The notes beneath the pieces were generated by a model that had not been told where the DNA came from, ran no database searches, and worked only from the letters and a program-made list of their open reading frames with translations. The translations under genes were made by a program, and so were the position numbers. From Aradus depressus (Eukaryota; Arthropoda; Insecta; Hemiptera; Aradidae), in the NCBI GenBank assembly GCA_963662175.1, contig OY759218.1, forward strand, positions 26,000,051-26,064,050: DNA of 64,000 bases. The letters run 5' to 3'. This document shows, piece by piece, positions 1 through 64,000 of the stretch; positions within the stretch are counted from its first letter, which is position 1, and each line of letters begins with the position of its first letter.

Positions 1-129
1 TTCGTAACGTGATTAGGTCTGCATAAAATGGTATTAATAATTTGAATTTATGTATTAAATAATAAAAATGTTTTCTTTATAACAAAAGAGTCGTCAGTGA
101 ATCACAGGCAATGTTCTTACCCACCCTGA

Positions 130-605
130 ATAAACTACGAATTAATCAACTTCTGAATCCTCATGCACAATTTCGTGGCAATACATCCATTATATTGGCA
201 GTTATTAGGATTTTGAGTTGAACCCCCTCCTCTGGTTTCAATAAATTGTGTTGCCCTTATCTGGTTATACATTTACATATAAGATTTTTGAATTAAACCC
301 CCTCCCTTTGACCGATTTGGCTGAAAATCAATGGAAGTCATTCATATGGGGTTCTGGATACACGTATAAAATTATGTGTCGAAATAATCGTTCTATCGGG
401 AGTTATCATATTGACAGACAGGATTTTGTTTTTTCATTTTTGTATTCAGGGGTCGGAAAACATTAAATTCCGATGAATCTAAACATAGAATCAATCTTTG
501 ACCGATTACATAACTTCCTCTACAGTTCGTATAGCGCCGGGTTAAAATATGGAAGGGAAATTCATGAAAACAGGGTTTGTTTACACTGTCTGGAAGGAAT
601 ATCAT
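130..605 (-). repeat. Reverse copy of the fold-back/tandem-repeat family
   Basis: Reversed units with the phrases GGCTGAAAATCAATGG and AACCCCCTCC, followed by GGTCGGAAAACATTAAATTC. It matches, in the opposite orientation, the copy at 6100-6960. Degenerate; no coding content. Confidence 0.6.
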
Positions 606-2204
606 CTCTCCAATGCAACTCGCTCAAACAAACACACATTTACTCTGTCTAATCAATTACATTACTACGTTTTGTAGCAGTTTCCTTCCAGTTTTCAGTT
701 GGTAAAATCATGATGTTTTAATGTTTACAATGTATTAATATTTTTCTGTATTATTAAAAATTTACAAGATTTAAATAATTATAACTCCCTTTGCATTATG
801 TGTTGAGCCCTGAATCAAAAAACCTGAAACTTTTTTTTCGGGCTTTTACCGCTTTTTCATTGACATAATATGACATATTATATAGTTAATGGAGAATTGA
901 CAAATTGTATAGTTTTATTTATTTATTCCCCGCAGTACGTCCGCATTCTTAAGCTTAGAAGTTATTCACAGATAATTAGTATTACTAATTTTCCACCTTT
1001 TAGCTTATTCACATGCCGTCCTGTTGGCTGATCTGAGAGCGGCAAGTTTCAGGAGTCGTTAGCGGGAAGAATGAATGGTCTAGGTGCACTTTCTCTTATT
1101 ATAATGGCTTTTTATCAGGATCGGACTGGAACCCGCAGCCTTCCCCGGGCAATCATACCAGATTTATTTATAATACATAACATATCGTATACACGTATTA
1201 TTTCTTTCAATGGTATATTTTCCTAAGAAACCATCTGTATGTATATACCAAGATTTTATCATTAATTCGATCTTTACATTTGAATCACTAGTGATGAAAC
1301 GAGTAGCACGGACCTTATAAGATCACAACCAGGTTCTTATTAGATCACAACCCTTCCGTACTTAATTTGTAATTTATTTAGTACTTAAATTGTAATGTAG
1401 TGGAAAGAAACCAGTTTGGTAGTTCACAGAACCCGCACGTTCGAAGTGAAACTTCTTTTGTTTGCTAGCATTATGACTTAAATTACTGTATTCAATTTTT
1501 TTAATAATTGAAAGGTGCATTTAGGGAAGCAATTTTATATTATCAAAGTATTTTTTATATATTCTTTTTACATAGTTCCTTTATTTTTACTTTTTCGTCA
1601 TTGTCATTTCGTTCATTATCAGTTACAGCGTTTACAGGAGAATCCGCTAAAGTAGGCTAAAATAAGCGCCTTAATTAATATAAATATTATAACGGGTATA
1701 ATAATGTACAGTTGATTATATTATCAGCTGACCCCGTTGTGTGTCACTTCCGTTTCACGTTCGTCACAAACGAATTTACAGCTCGGGTTTTGTGAGGCAC
1801 ATCGATTTAAAAGAAGTTTCATTTCATTAAATAAAAATGCAATAAGTGGAACGGAATGACCTAAAACGACTTTGCAGGTGTGGAGATAGAAGGGAGGAGT
1901 GAAGCAAAGGAAATAAAATAGTGGTAACTAACAAAGTGGTGAAGGAGCAACAATTGCGGATAGGAACTTTCGAGTATCCATCGCGAAGATAAATCTATTT
2001 AATAAAATACTAACAGGTTACCTTAAGTTGCCGGGTTTTTAACCTTGCTTTGGTTAGTAACTGATGTAGTAAGTATACATTATCTTACTGTTATGATGTT
2101 TGAACGAGGCTAATAAAGATGCTACTCATGAAAATCTAATCACATTTAAAAAGTTAATAACAAGTGACGACTTCGGGTTCGAATTGCGAGATGGTTTTTC
2201 CTTA
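606..2204. other. AT-rich upstream DNA without recognised genes
   Basis: No frame with a recognisable product and no RNA gene was seen. 1730-2200 could be 5' untranslated sequence of the LINE that follows, but nothing proves this. Confidence 0.4.
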
Positions 2205-2223
2205 GTGCCAAACTTCAACTGAT

Positions 2224-2562
2224 ATGTCTTTACCAGTCCCACCCCCACCATTGAGACCAGTGCCCCAGCTCAGGTTCCAGCCAGCTGCAGCCCGTCAGCC
2301 CAGAGCCACCTCCTCACTTCCCCGGTCCTACGCCCAAGTGGCCAGCCCACCACGAACACAGCCACCTCCAACCTCTCACTACCCCCAACAGCCACAAAAC
2401 CTTCCTCATCCTCTCCCATTGAACCAGTTCCCTACATCCTCAACCCCTAATGTTATCAGCCACCTCACTTCCTTTCTCAATGACTTTAAGTCATTAATCA
2501 CCCCTCTTATATCAATGTTAAGCCTCCTCGTCTCTAAACTCCTACCCGAATCCTCCCGATGA
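2224..2562 (+). CDS. LINE ORF1 fragment, proline-rich (gag-like C terminus)
   Basis: 112 codons, very rich in Pro, Ser and Gln, starting MSLPVPPPPLRPVPQLR. The stop TGA overlaps the ATG of ORF2 (ATGA at 2559-2562), suggesting coupled translation as in other Jockey elements. An upstream in-frame stop at 2203 and the missing zinc knuckles suggest that this is only the C-terminal part of ORF1. Confidence 0.65.
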   Translation: MSLPVPPPPLRPVPQLRFQPAAARQPRATSSLPRSYAQVASPPRTQPPPTSHYPQQPQNLPHPLPLNQFPTSSTPNVISHLTSFLNDFKSLITPLISMLSLLVSKLLPESSR

Positions 2563-5254
2563 TCCCTTTAAATTCCTTTCCTCTCCAGATCCTCCTTTGG
2601 AATTCGAATGGGCTGTTACCCCATAGACAAGAACTAGAACTACTACTAACTGACAGACATGTAGACATCGCTCTCATTACGGAAACCCACTTGACAACCA
2701 GCCTGTACTTCAGTATCCCAGGATACCGGAGCTACAGGTCTGACTACCCAGGAGATAGGGCCCGAGGTGGCGTACTCATCCTTATCAAACAATCCTTATC
2801 CCATCACCTTTTATCCTCACAGGCTACAGAATCATTCCAAATCGCTACGATATCCTTGTCACTTTTTCCCTTCCCTGTCACTATCTCGGCAGTATATTGT
2901 ACTCCCAGTAAACTCATTCCCCATCACCAGTTCCTCACCCTTTTCCGATCCCTGGGTCCTCGCTTCATCGTTGGCGGTGACTTCAATGCGAAGCACCACC
3001 GATGGGGAAGCAGAGTTCCAAATTCCCGAGGACGAATCCTGAACGATGTTATTAACACCCAACACTATGACATCTACTCCCCCGGCTCTCCCACCTATTG
3101 GCCTACTGATCCTAACCGCAACCCAGACCTCGTAGACTTCTTTGTTGGATTTGGCACAGGATCCTTATTCTCCTCTACCTATTCCTTCCCCGACTTATCC
3201 TCAGACCATAGTCCTGTTCTCCTCACCGTTGGTCTAACGCCGTTATCTGTCCCATCAAAGCCTTCTTTAACTACCGGCCCAGTTAATTGGGACCTCTTCA
3301 GATCCTCCTTAGAAAACCAAATTGACTTAAATGTAATCCTTAAAACCCCTGAGGACTTAGATGAAGCCGTACAAAAATTCACTAAAGCCATACAGGACTG
3401 TGCTTGGAACGCTTCATCTACTCCTACTCCTCCTACAGTTTCAAACCCGAACCCTCCTCTTCCTCGCCACATCCAACTTCTCCTTTCAGAAAAACGCCGC
3501 GCTCGTGCCCTATGGCAACGAACACGGTATCCTTCCGACAAAACTTTCTTCAATAACCTTTCCCGAAACCTCAAAATCCAAATTTCACAATTCCGCTCCG
3601 AAAATTATAATGAATACCTAGCTTCCCTTTCCACAAAAGATAATTCCCTGTGGTTTGCAACCCGAAAAATTCTAAAATATAGTCCTTTATCCTATCCCAT
3701 CAAGCAAAATGGCTCCTGGGTCAGATCCGACGAGGAGAAAGCTCAGCTCTTTGCCTCTCACCTCAAAAATACGTTCACACCCCATCCTGATTATAACGCC
3801 CTTCATACTTCTGAAGTTGAAGAGTTCCTTACCAGTCCTTTGCCTCTCTCCCCTCCGCCAAAGGCCTTTCATCCCTCTGATGTACAACACATTCTAAATA
3901 AAATTCCAATCCGTAAGTCTCCTGGATTTGACCTGATCACAGGGAAAATTCTACGAAACCTTCCCCGCAAAGCTGTCCTATTCCTCACCCTTATATACAA
4001 CTCAGTCCTCAGAACTACCTACTTTCCTGTCCAATGGAAGTATTCCATCCTTACTGTTATTCCCAAACCCAACAAACCTCTCTCCGATGTCTCTTCCTAC
4101 CGTCCTATTAGCTTGCTCCCAATCTTCTCTAAAATCCTTGAAAAACTCTTGTTGAAACGTTTTATCCCAATCCTTGAATCTCAATCCATTTTACCCAAAC
4201 ACCAGTTTGGATTTCGTCCTGAACATTCCACTACCCAACAGTGTTTTCGGGTTATCGATTGCATATCTAATGCATTAGAATGCAAAGAGTATTGCACGGG
4301 CGCCTTTCTCGACGTGGCGCAAGCCTTTGATCGAGTCTGGCACCCGGGGCTGCTCTTCAAACTGAAGCACTTCCTTCCCAGTACCTACTACCTCATCCTG
4401 AAATCTTACCTTAGGGATCGCCATTTCAAGGTCCGAGTAGGCTCTGAGTACTCAGAACTCATACCAATTCGAGCCGGTGTCCCACAGGGTAGCATCCTAG
4501 GTCCCATCCTTTACAATACATATACTGCCGACATTCCTATCCATCCTCAGACATTACTGACGACACAGCAATCCTTTCCACCAATCCTGATCCTGCTGTA
4601 GCCTCACTCATCCTCCAGGAGCACCTCACTGAAATAGAGAGGTGGTGCAACCTCTGGAGAATTAAATTAAATGAGCAGAAATGTGTTCAAGTCACATTTA
4701 CCCTACGCCGTCAATCCTGTCCTCCCGTCATCATTAACAACATCCTGATTCCCTCTTCAAACCAAGTCCGCTATCTCGGGTTTTACCTAGACAGTAGACT
4801 TATGTGGAACCCACATACACGACTTAAACGACAAGAACTGAATCGAAGATACGGACTGTTACGTCGACTACTTGGACCAAAATCGAAACTGACGACTAAC
4901 AACAAACTTACGATTTACAAGACCATTATACGTCCAATTTGGATTTACGGACTCGAACTTTGGGGTACAGCTAAACAATCCAACATCAATCTTATCCAAA
5001 CATTCCAGTCCAAACTCCTCCGACGAATTGTCAACGCTCCTTTCTATGTCACCAATAAAGTCCTACACAGAGATCTCAGTATTCCCACTGTAAATTAATT
5101 AATCAAATCCCGATTCCAATCATTCCACAGAAACCTTTCTTCCCATTCAAATCCTCTCGCACAAGACCTTTCCTCTCATTCCCATCCTGACAATCCTCCC
5201 CGCCGCTTGAACAGGAGGTGGCCTCGCGATCTTCTCTCGGAGGATAGTGAATAA
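2559..5254 (+). pseudogene. LINE ORF2: APE endonuclease and reverse transcriptase, frameshifted
   Basis: Residues about 10-230 form the APE endonuclease: ITETHLT, GGDFNAKHHRWGS and SSDHSPVLL. Reverse transcriptase follows: KSPGFDLITGKIL, YRPISLLPIFSKILEK, QFGFRPEHSTTQQ, FLDVAQAFDRVWH and GVPQGSILGPILYN. The first frame ends at 4601. The catalytic box (TDDTAIL) continues in another frame from 4559, so a small indel lies at about 4545-4558. The second frame carries a nonsense TAA at 5096 where the family has a sense codon, then runs on to a natural-looking stop at 5252-5254. Two lesions make it inactive. It matches the Jockey clade by motif order. Confidence 0.88.
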
Positions 5255-5589
5255 TAACAATTAACTTTCGAGGGAGTGTCAGCGCTGGCTGGCTTCTCCC
5301 ATCAAGTGACGTTATATTTTTCTTTTACCACATATTTGCTTATTATGTATATATTGTATATAGATTGCAAATAGAATATAAAAAAAAATAATATTTTTCA
5401 AAAAACTGTACAGCCATTGACGTAGCTAGGCATTATTGTTTTTTGTTTTGGTAAGAATAAAATTTTAGGCTGAGCACCGGTGGTCATCGTAGCAAGTAAT
5501 TGCCAGTATTTGCCATGCAGTGGACGCACCAGATAGTAAGTTATGAGGAAGGCTGGCCACTCACCACTGCTAGTAAGGGCCTTTCTACG

Positions 5590-6090
5590 ACGGACTTCCA
5601 TGTTAGTAGTAAGTGCATAGAAACGCTAGTGACCACAGCTAGTCTTTCCCAAGCAATGGTATGTTGATATTTAACATTTTTGCAGAGATATTGTGAAACA
5701 CTTTATAATAGAAAATAAAACGTATGTTTTAAAAAAAATATTGTCTATTTCACAAATAATATATAATATGGGAGTACTTTCGGTATTGCTACCATCTTCA
5801 GCCACGACTTAACAAATACTTATTATACTACGTATTTGTTAAGTCGTGGCTGAAGATGGTAGCAATACCGAAAGTACTCCCATATTATATATTATTTGTG
5901 ATATAGACAATATTTTTTTAAAAACATACGTTTTATTTATTTTTTTAATGGTATGTTGCCTTACACCGGCGGACACCCAATTTAGTAAGTGCTTTGCAGA
6001 GCTGGTGGCCACAGCTAGTATTTCCGTGAGACACTGGTCACCCAGGTATTATGTGATTATGACCACGGGACACCACAGTTAGTACGTACT
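5590..6090. repeat. Degenerate 33/66-bp minisatellite units interrupted by a hairpin element
   Basis: Units with CACAGCTAGTA and AACGCTGG recur before and after the hairpin at 5713-5938. They belong to the same unit family as 11800-12540. The phrase ATGGTATGTTG appears on both sides of the hairpin (5656-5667 and 5948-5958) and may mark the insertion target. Confidence 0.55.
5713..5938. mobile_element. Near-perfect fold-back MITE, 107-bp arms, 12-bp loop
   Basis: Left arm 5713-5819 and right arm 5832-5938 are reverse complements with about two mismatches. The loop is 5820-5831. A second, older copy lies at 47402-47570. It has no coding capacity. Confidence 0.85.
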
Positions 6091-6099
6091 TAGGAACGC

Positions 6100-6360
6100 T
6101 GGACAAAGAATTTTTTTTTCTTATTTGGAATCTAGAGGTCGGAAAACATTAAATTCCGTTGAAAACTCTGCATGGAAGTTCTGATCGATTACATGACTTC
6201 CTCTATATCATATAGCTGGAGAAGACAACGTGAAACAACGTCCGAAAGGACCGGCTATATGAAGTGTAGAGGAATGTAATCGATCAAAACTTCCATGCGG
6301 AGTTTTCAACGGAATTTCATGTTTTCCGACCTCTAGATTCCAAATATGAAAAAAAATGCT
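6100..6360. repeat. Fold-back repeat with about 95-bp arms
   Basis: TTTGGAATCTAGAGGTCGG near 6124 is mirrored by CCGACCTCTAGATTCCAAA near 6330. The arms also share the AACTTCCATG segment. Related single arms occur near 450 and 18330. Confidence 0.8.
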
Positions 6361-6379
6361 GTGTGTGTCTGTGAACACG

Positions 6380-6930
6380 ATAACTGCCGATAGAATGAAT
6401 GTATCGACACGAAATTTTATATGTGAATCCCTTTAACGACGACACCTATTGTTTTTCAGCCGAATCGACCAAAAGGAAGGGGGGATTAGAGGGCAGGCTT
6501 AACATAAAAACTCTAATAACTGCCGATAGAATGAATGTATAGTATCTATATGTATGACCAAAACTCTATGAGGGCAACACCTATCGATTTTTAGCCCAAT
6601 CGGCCAAAGGGGAGAGGGGGATTAAGGGAGAGGCTTAACTCAAAAAAATAACTGCCGTTGTAATGAATATATCGACCCAAAATTTCCTATGTGAATTCAA
6701 AATTTCCATAAGGACGGCACTAATTAATTTTCAGCGGAATAGGCAGAAGGGAAGGGGGGGATCAGAAGGGGCTCACCTCAAAAACCCCAATAACTGCCGA
6801 TGTAATGAATGTATCGACATGAAATTTCATATTTAAAATCAAAACTTAATGAGAACCTGTTGAATTTCAGCGTTATCGTTAGAAGGGAAGGGGGGTTCAG
6901 GGGAGGGGGCTCAATATGGCTCCAGAAGCT
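6380..6930 (+). repeat. Four tandem units of about 135 bp
   Basis: Units start with ATAACTGCCG near 6380, 6516, 6648 and 6790. Each carries a TCAGC(C/G)(G/A)AAT motif and a G-rich tract (GGAAGGGGGG). Dispersed units occur at 9990-10160 and, reversed, at 130-370, 18180-18290, 32030-32400 and 55600-55790. Confidence 0.8.
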
Positions 6931-7142
6931 GAACGGTACAAAATACCTGTTCCAAAAAATACCTAATACTTTCAGGAGCTAAACAATGTCTCATTACATT
7001 CCTGTCAAAACGTTACGGCTCCTTCCTACCACTAAAAGGCTATATTTTCAGTTGCAAGGAACATAATGTTACAGTGATTGACTGAAATCCTGTTACGCAA
7101 ATAACAGCTCATCGCTAACACTTTTTCTCTTTCTCTCTTTAA

Positions 7143-7886
7143 CCCTTTAGTACACTCGCCGCGGCACTCCGTGCCGCAAATTTACTAAATTTGGATTTTC
7201 GTGGTCCCTATGTTTAATAACAAGCTAATCCCTACTTCTATTCTTCAATGACTTGTCTATGAATGAACACAACAAGTAGCGCATTGATCTGATATTTTAT
7301 CAGTCGGTAACAATAGGTCAAAGTGGAAGGGTCAACAATTGCGGCACTGTATACCGTGCCTGGGTTAAAATGTAAGTTTTTTTTATATTTTATTTCGTAT
7401 TTGTTTTCTTTATAACTAAGTATATTTTTATGTTATAGTTAATTTTTTTTCATAAACTACTAATTTATAATTAAATAATAATAATTAGCTGTTATTAATT
7501 AATTTTAATTAATTAAAAACTAAAAAATAATTAATTAGTAATTTTTTAGTTTTTTCCTTGTACCTACGACTAATTTATAATAAAAATAAACTATAAATAG
7601 TAATTATATTGTTCTTCATTTGTACTATAATAAGATGTTTTTCTTTACTTCAATATATGTAATACATAAACATTGTTTAAAAAATTTTTGTTACTTTTTT
7701 AAACAATTTTTTTTTTTTTTTCAATAAAGTTTTTAAAAACATTGTTATGCATTCAGTACGCCTAATAATAACTTTTTGGAGTTGTATGGGGTGCCAAACT
7801 GCTGAAAAACTTAATAGTTAAGCATGCGGTACCGAGTGCCGCGCGAGTTTACTAATGTAACAATGAAAGGCGAGTGTACTAGAGGG
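7143..7886. mobile_element. piggyBac-like MITE (744 bp)
   Basis: The left end CCCTTTAGTACACTCGCC is preceded by TTAA (7139-7142). The right end GGCGAGTGTACTAGAGGG is followed by TTAG (7887-7890), one change from TTAA. TTAA targets and CCC-starting ends fit piggyBac. Sub-terminal GCGGCAC motifs are also inverted. There is no transposase; the interior is very AT-rich. Confidence 0.65.
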
Positions 7887-7890
7887 TTAG

Positions 7891-63497
<55,607 letters not shown>

Positions 63498-64000
63498 GTA
63501 AAAAGACAATTAATTAATAAAAAAATAAACGAAGGCTCGACTACAGAAAGGAATCAAATATTAGGGTTAAAAAGTCTATAATAGCATATGATGTTTATTA
63601 CAAGAAAAACAACACCGAATCCGAGAAAAGGACCAATAATTTACTGCTACACAAACTTAACCTTGGATTTGTTCAACATATCAAGAACATTTGTAAACTC
63701 CGTGATCGGACGACCTCACTATATTATAGACAGAATAAAAGACGGTCGCCCGACCACGGAGTTTGCAAATTTTTTTAATAATTTTTGAACGGTTAAACTT
63801 GCGTTGCAGTTAATTGTTCCGACAGTCCTTCTTCGGATTTACTTTTAATTAATTATTTTTTTAACTTGTATTTTGGATAATATTTCATTTTTTTCCTCCG
63901 TAGTCGGTTTTTTGTTTGTTGTTAATTACTTTCTTCAATTTTTTTAGTTGCCCCGACATTTAGCAAGTTTTTTCGGACCCATATCCTTATCGAAATAACT
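63498..64000. other. Start of Itpr intron 47, with a hairpin
   Basis: TTTGTAAACTCCGTGATCGG and its near reverse CCGACCACGGAGTTTGCAAA (63691-63769) form a hairpin of about 26-bp arms. Remainder AT-rich; the final receptor exon is not reached. Confidence 0.5.

Larger units (their letters stand above)
2205..5393 (+). mobile_element. Jockey-like non-LTR retrotransposon (LINE), slightly damaged
   Basis: Contains the proline-rich end of ORF1, an endonuclease-reverse transcriptase ORF2, a short 3' UTR and an A-rich tail (about 5380-5393). ORF1 lacks the CCHC zinc knuckles usual in Jockey elements, so the 5' end is probably truncated near 2205. No clear target-site duplication was found. Codon use is C-rich and unlike flanking DNA. 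Confidence 0.85.

Noticed and set aside
248..605. Short open frames on both strands near the left edge
   Set aside because: They overlap a reversed copy of the fold-back/tandem-repeat family and show no protein similarity.
2767..4184. Additional open frames on both strands across the LINE
   Set aside because: Shadows of ORF2; only the ORF2 frame gives endonuclease and reverse-transcriptase motifs.
63588..63788. Open frame after exon 47 as the receptor C terminus
   Set aside because: It lacks the WFPR motif and coiled coil expected after YSMIK, and it overlaps a hairpin; exon 47 ends at a good donor before it.

Overview
The window is animal DNA, most likely from an insect. It is AT-rich, genes are split by many introns, and it is packed with transposable-element debris. 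One gene dominates: an inositol 1,4,5-trisphosphate receptor (IP3R, Itpr), the intracellular calcium-release channel of the endoplasmic reticulum. It runs on the + strand from its start codon at 8244 to beyond the right edge. I resolved 47 coding exons by matching translations to the IP3R family and checking GT/AG borders and codon phase. Exons 1-31 join without a break into 1724 codons. Exons 33-47 join into another 828 codons. Between them lies a 200-N assembly gap (49768-49967) that hides conserved exons, and the last C-terminal exon(s) lie past 64000. The insect assignment rests on insect-like IP3R wording in the C-terminal exons and on a SINE with TTAGG-type tails; the order cannot be decided.

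Layout: 1-8243 is upstream DNA holding a nearly complete Jockey-like LINE (about 2205-5393), a long perfect hairpin element (5713-5938), a second fold-back with tandem repeats (6100-6960) and a piggyBac-like MITE (7143-7886) that ends only about 360 bp before the IP3R start codon. 8244-25926 carries exons 1-10: suppressor domain, beta-trefoil and the first part of the IP3-binding core. Introns here hold a tandem-repeat composite element (11663-15387), a 9-bp-TSD element (17520-18005), a nested fold-back plus pogo-like MITE (18955-20165) and two more fold-backs. 25927-49042 carries exons 11-31 (rest of the binding core and the long regulatory solenoid). Introns contain a reverse-transcriptase fragment with 13-bp target-site duplications, an antisense Tc1/mariner-superfamily transposase, an hAT-like MITE with 8-bp duplications, and several tRNA-derived SINE copies. 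49968-63497 carries exons 32-47: late regulatory domain, six membrane segments, the GGGIGD selectivity filter and the C-terminal zinc finger.

No second complete host gene is evident. Two stretches may be extra host exons or nested genes: a GC-rich exon-like island in intron 7 (22652-23092) and an antisense open frame in intron 17 (34203-34610). I saw no rRNA or functional tRNA gene, no CRISPR array and no bacterial or viral operon. The unusual content is structural: long near-perfect inverted repeats, nested insertions and higher-order tandem repeats inside the introns of a conserved calcium-channel gene. All boundaries were read by eye; splice sites are predictions without transcript support.
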